The notes under the pieces were generated by a model. The model ran no database searches. It had not been told where the DNA came from and saw only the letters and a program-made list of their open reading frames with translations. Made by a program: the position numbers and the translations under genes. Positions 1 to 8,494 of a stretch of 53,269 nt of DNA are shown here, one piece after another. Each line of letters starts with the position of its first letter. Position 1 is the stretch's first letter. This DNA comes from an uncultured Clostridia bacterium. GTDB taxonomy: Bacteria; Bacillota; Clostridia; Oscillospirales; Ruminococcaceae. The stretch is from assembly GCA_944382875.1 (NCBI GenBank), contig CALWNQ010000019.1, positions 1-53,269 of the forward strand. Direction: 5' to 3'.

Positions 1-10
1 CACATGGAAA

Positions 11-40
11 ATCTGACTGGCGGCACCCCTCCCGTCAGAT
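11..40. other. Short inverted repeat
   Basis: ATCTGAC at 11-17 can pair with GTCAGAT at 34-40 around a GC-rich loop. No T-run follows, so it may be the end of an upstream terminator or a leader hairpin. Nothing else is recognisable in the first 70 bases. Confidence 0.35.
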
Positions 41-74
41 ACCTACCCTGTGTAGTCCCTTGTAAACTGTACTT

Positions 75-83
75 TGCTATAAT
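75..83 (+). promoter_or_regulatory. Extended -10 promoter of the oxidoreductase operon
   Basis: TGCTATAAT at 75-83 is an extended -10 element. No good -35 is seen at 17 bases. It is followed by a strong AAGGAGG site and the ATG at 108. Confidence 0.55.
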
Positions 84-107
84 AAAAAGAAAGTAAGGAG
101 GGATTCC

Positions 108-1094
108 ATGCGTTTTGCAGTAATCGGAACCGGCTGGATTGCCGATTCTTATATTGAGGGTACCAAAATTGCCGGCGGCTGGGAACTTGCGGGCGTCTGT
201 TCGCGGAAAAAAGAAACCGGCCTGGCCTTTTTGGAAAAATACGGTCTGTCAACCGTGTTCTGTTCGGTGGAGGAACTGGCTGCTTCGGATATTCCGGCGG
301 TGTATATCGCAAGTCCTAACGCCTTTCATTTTGAACAGGCGAAAACGCTGCTGCTTGCCGGAAAGCATGTGATCTGTGAAAAACCGGTCACGGTGACGCC
401 GGAGGGATGTGCGGAACTGCAGAAGATTGCGGCGGAAAAAGGCCTGATTTTTCTCGAAGCGATTATGATGCGCCATCTGCCGCAGCGGAAGATTGTGGAG
501 GAAGCACTTGCCCAGCTTGGACGCATCACGGCGGTGCGGATTGATTTTTCGCAGCTTTCATCCAAATATCCCGCCTATCTGCGGGGAGAGCTTCCCAACA
601 TTTTTAATCCGATATTGGCGACGGGCAGCCTGATGGACCTGGGGGTTTACTGTGTTTATCCGGCGGTAAACTGGTTCGGTGTTCCCGAAGAAGTCCGCGC
701 GTTTGCTTCCTTTTTGCCCACCGGCGCCGACGAAAGCTGCGCGGCAATCCTGCGGTATCCGGACAAAGTGGTGCAGCTCGGCTGTTCCAAAACCGGGCAG
801 AGCCGTCTCGGCACTGAAATTATCGGTGACAATGGAACTTTAGTGATTGATTCGATTTCCCAGCTCACCGGTGTGCGGCTGTTTGACAAAAGCGGAAAAG
901 CTTTCGAACTGGTGGGACAGGTGGAGAAGAATGTGCTGATGAGCGGAGAAGCTGCTGATTTTCTGCGGTATGTCACGGATCCGGAAAGCTGTCAGGAATA
1001 TGAAGAGGACAGCCGTCTGGCATTGGAAGTCAGCCGGGTAATGGCCGAGATCCGGCAGCAGGCCGGGATTCGGTTTGAGGAGGGGATTTTGTGA
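108..1094 (+). CDS. Gfo/Idh/MocA family NAD(P)-dependent oxidoreductase
   Basis: A 328-residue cytoplasmic oxidoreductase of the Gfo/Idh/MocA family. These enzymes oxidise or reduce sugars, cyclitols or related compounds with bound NAD(P). The N-terminus shows the Rossmann motif VIGTGWIA (residues 5-12), and EKP (residues 91-93) is the family signature whose lysine lies at the active site. The central and C-terminal part fits the alpha/beta substrate domain, and the length is normal. The ATG at 108 has AAGGAGG just upstream. The stop overlaps the GTG start of the next gene (GTGA at 1091-1094), so the two are probably co-translated. The substrate cannot be told from the sequence. Confidence 0.9.
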   Translation: MRFAVIGTGWIADSYIEGTKIAGGWELAGVCSRKKETGLAFLEKYGLSTVFCSVEELAASDIPAVYIASPNAFHFEQAKTLLLAGKHVICEKPVTVTPEGCAELQKIAAEKGLIFLEAIMMRHLPQRKIVEEALAQLGRITAVRIDFSQLSSKYPAYLRGELPNIFNPILATGSLMDLGVYCVYPAVNWFGVPEEVRAFASFLPTGADESCAAILRYPDKVVQLGCSKTGQSRLGTEIIGDNGTLVIDSISQLTGVRLFDKSGKAFELVGQVEKNVLMSGEAADFLRYVTDPESCQEYEEDSRLALEVSRVMAEIRQQAGIRFEEGIL

Positions 1095-2176
1095 GAATCA
1101 GACAGGTTCTGACAGTGCTGATGGCGTCTGTTCTGCTGGCCGGCTGTGGAGAAACACCCGTTGCACGGCAGATGTCTCCTCGTGAGGAGTATCGGGCGGC
1201 AGCTTCACAGGCCTTTTTCCCACCTGATCCGGCGGAGATGGCGGAGTCTGTTGCGGTGCCGGAAGGGCCTTTGAATCCGTTGACCGGAGAAAGCGGCTAT
1301 TCCGAATCGGCAGTAGGAAAACGGCCGGTTGCTGTGATGATTAACAACATCAATGCTGCACTGCCGCACCGCGGGCTTTCGGATGCGGACATTCTGTATG
1401 AGGTGGAAGTCGAAGGCGGTATCACCCGGATGCTGGCAGTTTTTGCCGACATCGATTCCATCCCGGAAGTGGGGCCAGTACGGAGCGCGCGGCACTACTA
1501 TACCGATCTGGTGGTGCCGTATGATGCGATTTACGTCCATTTTGGCGGCAGCGATCCAGGTAAAGCGGCAATCAAGAGTCGTGGAATCGACAATGTGGAT
1601 GGGCTGATTTATGGGACAACCGCTTTTTCCAAAGATACCTGGCGCGCTCAAAATCGCGGTGTGGAGCACAGTTATTTTATTAATGGGGAGTCCATCCGCA
1701 ATGTATCGGAACAGCGGGGATATACACTGGAGGGGGAAACAGTCGGAGCACTTGCGATCTCCTATGAAAAGGTGGAGCCGGAGCAGAAAAGCAGCGGTGT
1801 TTATGTAAAGTTCACCGGTTATACCAACAGTGAATTCCTGTATGATCCGGAAACAAATCTCTATTCTAAAATGCGCAACGGGGAACCGCATATCGATGAA
1901 AATAACGGGGAAACGCTCTCTTTTGCAAATGTACTGGTGCTTTCCACTTCGATTACCAGCTATGATGGCGGGATTTTGCGGGAAGTGGCACTCGGCAGCG
2001 GGGACGGATGGCTGTTTACCGGCGGTGGATATGAGGAAATCCAGTGGAAGAAAGGAAATTATGACAACCAGTTTTCTTTTACCGGCAAAGATGGGCAGCC
2101 GGTTTCTGGAAATGTAGGGCCGACTTTTATTGCCATCATCGATCAATCAGCAGCGTCCGCCATGCAGATTCACTAA
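1091..2176 (+). CDS. DUF3048 domain lipoprotein (YerB-like)
   Basis: A 361-residue probable lipoprotein. A short hydrophobic signal ends in the lipobox LAGC, with the lipidated cysteine at about residue 19. After a low-complexity linker comes a DUF3048-type domain: PLTGE, the RPVAVMINN stretch, the VGPVRSARHYY motif and a late GPTF segment. The biochemical role of this family, common in Firmicutes, is unknown; a cell-envelope location is expected. The start is GTG at 1091, overlapping the previous stop, with GAGGAGGGG upstream. Only short spacing separates it from the promoter of the next gene and no terminator is visible. Confidence 0.85.
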   Translation: MRIRQVLTVLMASVLLAGCGETPVARQMSPREEYRAAASQAFFPPDPAEMAESVAVPEGPLNPLTGESGYSESAVGKRPVAVMINNINAALPHRGLSDADILYEVEVEGGITRMLAVFADIDSIPEVGPVRSARHYYTDLVVPYDAIYVHFGGSDPGKAAIKSRGIDNVDGLIYGTTAFSKDTWRAQNRGVEHSYFINGESIRNVSEQRGYTLEGETVGALAISYEKVEPEQKSSGVYVKFTGYTNSEFLYDPETNLYSKMRNGEPHIDENNGETLSFANVLVLSTSITSYDGGILREVALGSGDGWLFTGGGYEEIQWKKGNYDNQFSFTGKDGQPVSGNVGPTFIAIIDQSAASAMQIH

Positions 2177-2245
2177 AATTCAGCAGACTGCTTTTAATCT
2201 ATTATGAACAAAACCTTACGTTTTTTGTTGGAATCCAATTTCGAC

Positions 2246-2274
2246 TTGTATCGCAGATTTTGTTATGTTATGAT
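2246..2274 (+). promoter_or_regulatory. SigA-type promoter
   Basis: TTGTAT (2246-2251), a 17-base spacer and TATGAT (2269-2274). It sits just upstream of the RBS and GTG start of the transglutaminase gene. Confidence 0.7.
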
Positions 2275-2299
2275 AGATAAGAAAGGGGTGGATTGGATC

Positions 2300-3670
2300 G
2301 TGAAATGGAAACGTGTGCTTGCCGCTGTATTGGCTGGTGTAATGCTTAGCACAGCTGCTTCAATACAGGTTTTTGCGATTGACGGATACTATGACCGTGC
2401 ATTGGACGACAATAATCAGCAGCTTTATTTGCTGCAGCAGGATCAGATGCAGAATCAGATTATGCTGATTACAATCAATGATACGCAGCGACAAATCTTA
2501 TGCAATGCAGCGCAGAGCATTACGGTTGGTTGTTCTACAGATGCACAGAAAGTTAAAGCGATCTACACCTGGATTACCGAGAATCTGTATTACGATTGGG
2601 ATGGTGTCAACAGCGGCAATCTGCCAAAGGGAGATCCGTATTCCGCCTATCAAACAAGGGTAACAGTTTGTGAAGGATACGCGACCTTGTTTGCAGAACT
2701 CGTAAATGCTGTGGGGATCCCCTGCGTGGCTTTGCATGGGGCGAGTATTCCGGATCCGCTTGGCGTTCGCCGCGATGAGGCAAGCAGCTGGGATTCCGTG
2801 CAATATGATGAGATTGATCACGCCTGGAATGCAGCTTACGTGGGCGGTAAATGGTTGTATTATGACACTACCTGGGACTGTGGAAACCAAAAAAAGGATG
2901 GAAAACTTTTGATGGGCAGAGCCACAACATTGTATTACGCTATCTCTGCAGATAATATTTCGTCCAATCACCGTACGGCTTATCGTATTAATGTAGACGG
3001 CGGTTATCGGATGGTGAACGGAAGTTGGGTATACTGCGATAAAACAGGCAAAGCGGTAAGCGGACCTGTTTATGATGGGTATAACCAGAATCTATATTAT
3101 ATGGATAACGGCCGGCCTTTAACAGGTTATGCCATTGCTAATTTCCAATATGTGCAGTTTGATACGGAAGGACGATACATCCGCAATCTGTATGATTATT
3201 CCGGATGGGTAAAATACCGAAATGACTGGTATTATGTTATGGGTGGAATTACCTGCTATGGATGGGGCTATTTGGGTGGCAAATGGTATTACCTGGATCC
3301 ACAGACTAGTATCATGAAGACAGGCTGGCAAAAAATCAATGGTGTATGGTACTATATGAATTCTTCCGGTGCCATGCAGACTGGTTGGCTGTGGGAAGGG
3401 AATCATTGGTATTACCTGAATCCTTCCGGAAGTATGGCAACCGGTTGGGTTTACACAGGCGGCGAATGGTACTATATGAATCATTCGGGAGCGATGCAGA
3501 CTGGTTGGCTGTGGGACGGAAAAGATTGGTATTATTTGGATCAGTCAGGAGAAATGTGTGTTGGCTGGTGGAAGCTTGGCGGAAAATGGTATTATTTTAA
3601 CTTATCGGGACGAATGGCGCATGATACCTATGTGGATGGGTATTGGCTGAATTCGGACGGTTCTTTATAA
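2300..3670 (+). CDS. Secreted transglutaminase-domain protein with cell-wall-binding repeats
   Basis: About 456 residues from the GTG at 2300, chosen because AAAGGGGTGG precedes it and because the upstream in-frame codons lie in the promoter. Order of parts: signal peptide ending near the AFA-like site 'VFAIDG'; a transglutaminase/protease-like domain with VCEGYA (catalytic Cys), DHAWN (His) and YYDTTWD (Asp); then about seven aromatic repeats of the type GWxxxGxxWYYxxxxG, the CW_binding/choline-binding family. Such proteins are exported and attached non-covalently to the wall, where the papain-like domain may cleave or crosslink protein or peptide. The substrate is unknown. A strong terminator follows. 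Confidence 0.88.
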   Translation: MKWKRVLAAVLAGVMLSTAASIQVFAIDGYYDRALDDNNQQLYLLQQDQMQNQIMLITINDTQRQILCNAAQSITVGCSTDAQKVKAIYTWITENLYYDWDGVNSGNLPKGDPYSAYQTRVTVCEGYATLFAELVNAVGIPCVALHGASIPDPLGVRRDEASSWDSVQYDEIDHAWNAAYVGGKWLYYDTTWDCGNQKKDGKLLMGRATTLYYAISADNISSNHRTAYRINVDGGYRMVNGSWVYCDKTGKAVSGPVYDGYNQNLYYMDNGRPLTGYAIANFQYVQFDTEGRYIRNLYDYSGWVKYRNDWYYVMGGITCYGWGYLGGKWYYLDPQTSIMKTGWQKINGVWYYMNSSGAMQTGWLWEGNHWYYLNPSGSMATGWVYTGGEWYYMNHSGAMQTGWLWDGKDWYYLDQSGEMCVGWWKLGGKWYYFNLSGRMAHDTYVDGYWLNSDGSL

Positions 3671-3673
3671 CAG

Positions 3674-3703
3674 AAAGCTGACGGTCAAACGTCAGCTTTT
3701 TTT
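3674..3703 (+). terminator. Rho-independent terminator
   Basis: AAAGCTGACG (3674-3683) pairs perfectly with CGTCAGCTTT (3690-3699) and is followed by a T-run. It ends the transglutaminase transcript. Confidence 0.92.
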
Positions 3704-3725
3704 ACATAAAATGTTCATTCGTTTC

Positions 3726-3754
3726 TTGATTTTTGTACTTTTATGTGATATCAT
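3726..3754 (+). promoter_or_regulatory. Promoter of degV
   Basis: TTGATT (3726-3731), 17-base spacer, TATCAT (3749-3754), about 50 bases before the DegV start. Confidence 0.6.
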
Positions 3755-3805
3755 GATAATAACCAGCAACAAATGGTTGACGATGGTAAAAGGAGAGTTG
3801 GAAGT

Positions 3806-4654
3806 ATGAGTATTCAGATCCTTTCGGATAGTACCTGTGATCTTTCGGAAGAATTAATAAAGCAGTATGAAATTCAACTGGTTCCCCTTTATGTAGTAAA
3901 AGATGGAAAATCCTATCGGGATGGAATAGATATTCACCCTTCCGATATTTTTGCACATGTGGATGCGGGCGGGGATTTGTGCAGTACAGCAGCTGCGAGT
4001 GTGTATGATTACGAGCAGGAAATGCAGAAATACGCGGGAGATCATGAAGCAGTGATCTTAATTACTATTGGATCCGGTTTTTCATCGACCTGCCAAAATG
4101 CAAAAGAAGCTTCCCGCAAATTTTCCAACGTATATGTGGTGGATTCGCAGAACCTTTCGAGCGGGCAGGGCCTTGTTGTATTGAAAGCTGCGGAATTGGC
4201 AAAACAGGGACTGCCGGCTGAAGAAATTGTGAAAAAGCTGGAAGATTTTGTGCCGCGCGTGGAAACCAGCTTTATTATGGACCGGCTGGATTACATGAGA
4301 AAGGGCGGCAGATGTTCGGCATTGGCGGTATTTGGAGCCGCGTTGCTCAGTATTAAGCCGTGTATTGAAGTGAAAGAGGGCAAAATGATTGTTGCGAAAA
4401 AGTATCGCGGCAGTTTTGAAAAATGCCTGGAGCAGTATGTGCAGGATCGTTTGTGCGGACGGGATGAGGAACTGGATCTTTCCCAAATATTTATTACACA
4501 CACGGCGGCAAGTGATACAGCGGTAGATACCACCCGAAAAGCCGTTCAAAGATATGGTAAGTTCCAACAGATTTTGGAATCCAGAGCTGGTTGTACAGTT
4601 TCCTGTCACTGCGGTCCGCATACGCTTGGTATCCTCTTTGTAAGAAAAAAGTGA
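3806..4654 (+). CDS. DegV family fatty-acid-binding protein
   Basis: About 282 residues from the ATG at 3806, which has AAGGAG at 3790-3795; a longer reading from 3773 lacks an RBS. The N-terminus IQILSDSTCDL is the classic DegV start, with the S/T-rich loop that contacts the fatty-acid carboxylate. GSGFSSTCQNA and the FIMDRLDYMRKGGR segment are also typical. Members bind fatty acids (FakB class) and can present them to a FakA kinase for phosphorylation. No FakA is present here, so a FakB role is inference. It is a single-gene unit between its own promoter and a terminator. Confidence 0.9.
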   Translation: MSIQILSDSTCDLSEELIKQYEIQLVPLYVVKDGKSYRDGIDIHPSDIFAHVDAGGDLCSTAAASVYDYEQEMQKYAGDHEAVILITIGSGFSSTCQNAKEASRKFSNVYVVDSQNLSSGQGLVVLKAAELAKQGLPAEEIVKKLEDFVPRVETSFIMDRLDYMRKGGRCSALAVFGAALLSIKPCIEVKEGKMIVAKKYRGSFEKCLEQYVQDRLCGRDEELDLSQIFITHTAASDTAVDTTRKAVQRYGKFQQILESRAGCTVSCHCGPHTLGILFVRKK

Positions 4655-4676
4655 ATAAGATATATGATATCATTGG

Positions 4677-4710
4677 CACGCCGGTTTCATTGGAAATCGG
4701 TGTGTTTTTT
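4677..4710 (+). terminator. Rho-independent terminator of degV
   Basis: A 12-bp stem (4677-4688 with 4693-4704) around the loop ATTG, followed by TTTTTT. Confidence 0.9.
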
Positions 4711-4721
4711 CCTCAGAAATC

Positions 4722-4750
4722 TTGACAAATCCCGGAAAACATGCTATACT
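4722..4750 (+). promoter_or_regulatory. Promoter of tRNA-Ser
   Basis: TTGACA (4722-4727), 17-base spacer, TATACT (4745-4750): a near-consensus SigA promoter 25 bases before the tRNA. Confidence 0.88.
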
Positions 4751-4775
4751 AACACATGTTGTAAATTTAACATAT

Positions 4776-4866
4776 GCAGATGTATCGAAGTGGTCGTAAC
4801 GAGAACGACTCGAAATCGTTTTGTCCAGAGATGGGCACGTGGGTTCGAATCCCACCATCTGCGCCA
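4776..4866 (+). tRNA. tRNA-Ser (anticodon CGA)
   Basis: A 91-nt tRNA with a long variable arm, as expected for serine. GCAGATG at the 5' end pairs with CATCTGC before GCCA. The anticodon loop CTCGAAA (4809-4815) is closed by AACGA/TCGTT, giving anticodon CGA (codon UCG) at 4811-4813. The T arm GGGTTCGAATCCC is intact and CCA is encoded. A tyrosine integrase lies 330 bases downstream pointing at it, so the 3' end may be an integration site. Confidence 0.96.
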
Positions 4867-4887
4867 GCGGCTTAGAGCCGCAGCAGA

Positions 4888-4924
4888 ACGCGCACTCACG
4901 TTGGTGGGTGTGCGTTTTCTTTTT
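4888..4924 (+). terminator. Imperfect terminator after tRNA-Ser
   Basis: CGCACTCAC pairs imperfectly with GTGGGTGTGCG and is followed by TTTTCTTTTT. Confidence 0.7.
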
Positions 4925-4967
4925 GTCCCGCGCTGGTACAAGATATTTTTCATAGCATCTCATGGGC

Positions 4968-5007
4968 AGAACCTGAAACGGAATGTGTTTCAGGTTCTCT
5001 TTTTTTA
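4968..5007 (+). terminator. Strong terminator between tRNA-Ser and integrase
   Basis: AGAACCTGAAAC (4968-4979) pairs perfectly with GTTTCAGGTTCT (4987-4998) and is followed by CTTTTTTT. No gene is evident between this and the tRNA, so it may be the relic of a lost gene or a second terminator. Confidence 0.85.
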
Positions 5008-5141
5008 TCCAGCACCGGAAACACGTGGTTTATGGGACTTTTTTGGACGGCTGCAAACCGCGAGAATTTTTGATTTGCAGCCATTGGATTCATACCCTTT
5101 TCAAGTCCGAATGCCATACAAGATTTTCGGCAAAATGAGCG

Positions 5142-5186
5142 AAAATGCAAGATCAGGCCAAAAAATGGGGAAAAATGCAAGATCAG
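5142..5186. repeat. Two 15-bp direct repeats beside the integrase
   Basis: AAAATGCAAGATCAG occurs at 5142-5156 and again at 5172-5186, 30 bases apart, between the tRNA and the 3' end of the integrase. Repeats at this place commonly act as arm-type binding sites for tyrosine integrases. That function is inference. Confidence 0.6.
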
Positions 5187-5196
5187 ACTGGGAATT

Positions 5197-6384
5197 TTAC
5201 CACTGTTTTAGGGGTTCTCCTTCCGGCAGGATCAGAGTATTTGCCATGGTTTCGGCGCTCAGTTGTTTGGACTGGGAATCCAAATGGGCGTAAATATTTG
5301 CTGTGGTGGAAATATCGCTATGCCCCAGCCATTCCTGAATCTGCTTCATGGGGACACCGTGCTTGAGCAGAAGGCTCGCGCAACTGTGCCGTAAATCATG
5401 AAAGCGAATCTTTCGCAGACCATTGTCCGCCAGCAGCTTGGCAAAACCCTCGGTGACGGTGTTGGGCATAATCAGATCGCCCATTTCGTTCACAAAGATG
5501 TAGCCTTTGTATTTCCGGTTGTAGCAGTTGCCGCAGACTTTTTCATTGTATGCCTGCTGTTCTTTGAGCGCTTTCAATCGCTGAGCGAAGGTTTCCACCA
5601 GTGGCAAGGTGCGTAAGCTGGATTTGGTCTTGGCTCGGTCAGCCTGCACCAGAATGTGTTTGCCTTCGATGTTGGTGCTGGTGACGATGTGGCGGATCGT
5701 CAGGGTGTTGGCTTCAAAATCCACCGCTTCCCATCTGAGTCCCAGCACCTCTCCCCGGCGCAGCCCATAGAAGGCGGCAAACTGGATAATCAGTTCCAGC
5801 CTGTGGCCTTTGGCCACCTCAAACAATTCTTCCATTTCCTCGGCGTTGTAATAACCGGCTATGTACTTTTCTGGCTTAGGACGTTCCACCTTGTCCACCG
5901 GGTTTCCGGGAATCAGTTCCAGCCGCACTGCATACTTCAGCGCCTTGTGCAGATTGGCGTGCATCCGCAGAACAGTAGTAGCTTTGAGGGTTTCCAGCTC
6001 ATGCAGGTAATAGCTCTGAATCTGCCGGGGCTGCAATCCCGCCAATGTCATACCGGTTTGCTCGAAATAGGGCACGATGTGGTCTTTGATATTGAAGCAG
6101 TAGGAAGACCAGGTAGTTTCCTGCACCGATGGCCGGATGATTTTGAGCCAGTACAGCATATAGTCGCTGAACAACATATCGGGGTGCAATTCGCCTTTTC
6201 TTTCTGCTTTTGGTGGGACATAGCTTTTGCGTAAATCGCGGAGCATCTGTTCCGCCTTTTTCTTGTTGCCCTTGACCGGCAATCCGGTTGCCACCCAGGG
6301 TTGTTTCCGTTTTCCGTCCGCTGTGGTGTAACTGAGCACCATGTAAAAATATCCGTTTTTCTCCTGCAGTCGGCCTGCTACCAT
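5197..6384 (-). CDS. Site-specific tyrosine recombinase (integrase)
   Basis: About 395 residues from the ATG whose complement is 6382-6384; CAAAGGAGAG lies at the correct distance for this start rather than for the ATG 6 bases earlier. An N-terminal AP2-like arm domain (about 1-50) is followed by a SAM-like core-binding domain (about 70-165) and the catalytic domain. Catalytic residues are visible: R in FYGLRRGE, HDLRHS (His and second Arg), LGHSD and the Tyr in TTANIYAHL. It integrates or excises mobile DNA. It points toward tRNA-Ser(CGA), the usual arrangement for tRNA-targeting elements. No excisionase is recognised beside it and no duplicated tRNA 3' end is seen in the window, so the element may be a remnant. 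Confidence 0.93.
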   Translation of the reverse strand: MVAGRLQEKNGYFYMVLSYTTADGKRKQPWVATGLPVKGNKKKAEQMLRDLRKSYVPPKAERKGELHPDMLFSDYMLYWLKIIRPSVQETTWSSYCFNIKDHIVPYFEQTGMTLAGLQPRQIQSYYLHELETLKATTVLRMHANLHKALKYAVRLELIPGNPVDKVERPKPEKYIAGYYNAEEMEELFEVAKGHRLELIIQFAAFYGLRRGEVLGLRWEAVDFEANTLTIRHIVTSTNIEGKHILVQADRAKTKSSLRTLPLVETFAQRLKALKEQQAYNEKVCGNCYNRKYKGYIFVNEMGDLIMPNTVTEGFAKLLADNGLRKIRFHDLRHSCASLLLKHGVPMKQIQEWLGHSDISTTANIYAHLDSQSKQLSAETMANTLILPEGEPLKQW

Positions 6385-6667
6385 AGGCATCTCTCCTTTG
6401 ATGTTGAAATCGTGATTTCTCCGGGTTCCACACAAGCATACACAAAAACCTGTCCGAAAGCTATCACCATGCTGCACAAGGATTTCCCCTGGAATTGGGT
6501 ACGAATTGACCGGGCGCAACTTGCGCTGGGAGTCTGGGGTTCTCCCAGCTTGGGCGCGATGGATATCATCGCGCTATGCTTGCAATACCGTTACCGGCAA
6601 AGATCCGCAGATTTAGTGCCGCTTTTATGAAACCGCACGTTTTCTGATCTGAATCAACAGTAACCCC

Positions 6668-6691
6668 CAGGCTATCCATGCGGATAGCCTG
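6668..6691. other. Perfect inverted repeat
   Basis: CAGGCTATCC (6668-6677) and GGATAGCCTG (6682-6691) form a 10-bp palindrome around ATGC, without a T-run. It could be an operator or a recombination-related site. No convincing gene is found in 6400-6780. Confidence 0.5.
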
Positions 6692-6783
6692 TTCTCAGGA
6701 AGACGGGCACGTCCTTTTTGCAGACTCTCCTTACATCAGACAGGCATTGAGCCACTTCAAAATTTATTTTAAAAAAATATATA

Positions 6784-6812
6784 TTTACAAAACAGTAATA
6801 ATATGATATAAT
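6784..6812 (+). promoter_or_regulatory. Promoter of the zinc-ribbon/DUF4352 gene
   Basis: TTTACA (6784-6789), 17-base spacer, TATAAT (6807-6812), in AT-rich DNA. Confidence 0.8.
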
Positions 6813-6843
6813 AATAAAAATAAAATTTGAAGGAGTTAAAATT

Positions 6844-7604
6844 ATGAAATGTCCGAAATGCGGAACAGAATTTGACAGTAAATGCTGTCCAGAGTGTGGT
6901 TTTAATACGGCTCAATCCAATCAGCAAAGCGATACCTCCTCAACCTGGAACCAAGTAGCTCCTGCTCCTCAGCAGTCCCCTAAAAAAATGGCTGCCTTAT
7001 TGCAGTTGGGATTGTTGCAGCAGTTTTTATTGCTTTGGCCCTAATAGGTATTATCTTTGGTGGTAATTCAGATTCTTCGGACAATAGTAGTACTACTAAT
7101 ATTACAAGCGAGATAGATTCAAAAGATACATCAGACGATAAATCTGCAGAAGCTTCTACAGGTTCCGCCAATATCAATACGGAAGATTCATCCGAATCTG
7201 TAGAGCCAGAAGAATCTTGCATCCCGCTTGGTGAATCTGGAACAGCGAAAGGCACTACAATTACAGTAACTAAGGTCGAAAAATCTGCCGGATCGGAATT
7301 TGATTCTCCTAAAGAGGGAATGGAATATGTAATTGTTTATCTTAAGATACAAAATACAGGTGAGAAAAATATTTCATATAATCCGTTTGATTATAAATCA
7401 ATGAATAGCAAAAAACAAATTGTAGATCAAGCTTTTTCGATAATAGATTCGGATACTGCGTTGTCTAGTGGCGAATTGGCGAGTGGTGGAGAAGTTGAAG
7501 GAACACTTGTTTTTGAACATCCGAAAGATGATCCCAATTTGGTCTTGTTGTATTACGATAACATTTTTAATTCAGAAGCATCGTTGGAATTTGCTCTGCA
7601 ATAA
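6844..7604 (+). pseudogene. Zinc-ribbon, membrane-anchored DUF4352 protein, split by a -1 frameshift
   Basis: Frame one starts at ATG 6844 (AAGGAG at 6830) and encodes a zinc ribbon with CPKCGTEF and CCPECGF, then a Q/S-rich linker up to PKK. At a run of seven A (6982-6988) the frame breaks. If read one base back, the sequence continues NGCLIAVGIVAAVF..., a transmembrane helix, then a S/D/E-rich linker and a DUF4352-type domain ending at 7604. The two halves fit the common layout zinc ribbon-TM-DUF4352, so they were one gene of about 250 residues. Either it is a recent pseudogene, a sequencing indel, or slippage on the A-run restores the protein. Such proteins are surface-exposed with unknown function. 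Confidence 0.8.
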
Positions 7605-7618
7605 CGATAGCTTATTTT

Positions 7619-7660
7619 AAAAACTCCGTTGTACTGTTTACAGTTGCAACGGAGTTTTTT
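7619..7660 (+). terminator. Rho-independent terminator
   Basis: AAAACTCCGTTG pairs with CAACGGAGTTTT across a loop, followed by T residues. Confidence 0.88.
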
Positions 7661-7829
7661 GATACCAAATAGATTAAAATCTGCATGAATATAGTTTCTT
7701 GATGATATTGTGATAAAGCCAGTCATATCAGGCGGGGCAACCCCTTTCTTTGTTCGCAAATTTGTTAATTACATTCTAACCCTTCCAAAATGAATTGTCA
7801 ATAGATTTCGCAAAAAAGTTAATTTTCTC

Positions 7830-7858
7830 TTTACAAATCAGCAGAATCGGGGTAAAAT
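7830..7858 (+). promoter_or_regulatory. Promoter of the XRE regulator
   Basis: TTTACA (7830-7835), 17-base spacer, TAAAAT (7853-7858). The 170 bases between the preceding terminator and this promoter hold nothing recognisable. Confidence 0.65.
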
Positions 7859-7889
7859 AGAGGGTATAAAGGGAAAGAGGGGTACTGCC

Positions 7890-8399
7890 ATGACTACGGG
7901 AGAAAAGATCAAACGCATTCGTCAGCACCGAAAAATGACGCAAAAAGAACTGGGCGATGCGGTTGGCCTGCCTGCCAATCGGATTGCCCAGTATGAAATG
8001 GGATATCGGGTACCGAAAACGGCACTGCTGGAAAAGATGGCAGAGGCTCTGGCGGTGGCGCGGGAATCTCTGCTTGAAAATAACGGAATGGCTGTGGCGA
8101 TGCTGGAACAGCTTTTCTGGCTTGACGAGGAACTTCCAGGGATCATTAAGCTGGCGGAAACGGAACGCAGCGGAATGATGTATAACGCAAATTCTGGCTT
8201 TTCTTTGCATTATGATGACAACGATCTATGGCCCGCACATCCCCCTATCGCAATGTGGTTCGACTTTACGATACTGGATGATTTTTTGCGTGACTGGGCG
8301 AAAATTCAGACATTGCTTCGGAATGGGTCGATTTCCCAGGAACAGTACTTTGAATGGAAAATTTGCTGGCCAGACAGTACAAAAGATAATGGACAGTAA
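7890..8399 (+). CDS. XRE-family helix-turn-helix regulator
   Basis: A 169-residue protein. Residues about 5-60 form an XRE/Cro-type HTH (KIKRIRQHRKMTQKELGDAVGL...IAQYEMGYRVP). The remaining 100 residues are acidic and aromatic-rich and are not recognised; they may sense a ligand or mediate dimerisation. ATG 7890 is preceded by GAAAGAGG. Target genes are unknown. The adjacent TIM-barrel gene is close and on the same strand, so co-transcription is possible. Confidence 0.8.
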   Translation: MTTGEKIKRIRQHRKMTQKELGDAVGLPANRIAQYEMGYRVPKTALLEKMAEALAVARESLLENNGMAVAMLEQLFWLDEELPGIIKLAETERSGMMYNANSGFSLHYDDNDLWPAHPPIAMWFDFTILDDFLRDWAKIQTLLRNGSISQEQYFEWKICWPDSTKDNGQ

Positions 8400-8494
8400 A
8401 TAATGTAGGTAGTTAAATCTTATTGTTTCAGTATATGGTCAAATATCCTTTGAAAATTTGGAACCAGAAAAATTTACAATGGGTGGTATGCAAT

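Noticed and set aside
1205-2146. Long minus-strand frame (313 codons)
   Set aside because: Antisense to the DUF3048 gene, no RBS and unusual composition.
3180-3620. Tandem repeats near the end of the transglutaminase gene as a CRISPR-like array
   Set aside because: They are in-frame coding repeats for aromatic cell-wall-binding modules; no CRISPR array or cas gene is seen in the window.
4670-4963. Minus-strand frame of 97 codons including LAQMVGFEPTCPSLDKTI
   Set aside because: It is the antisense of tRNA-Ser; this sequence is a well-known false protein annotation.
6400-6630. Plus-strand frame with RAQLALGVWGSPSLGAMDI
   Set aside because: Mostly antisense to the integrase leader, no RBS, not recognised.
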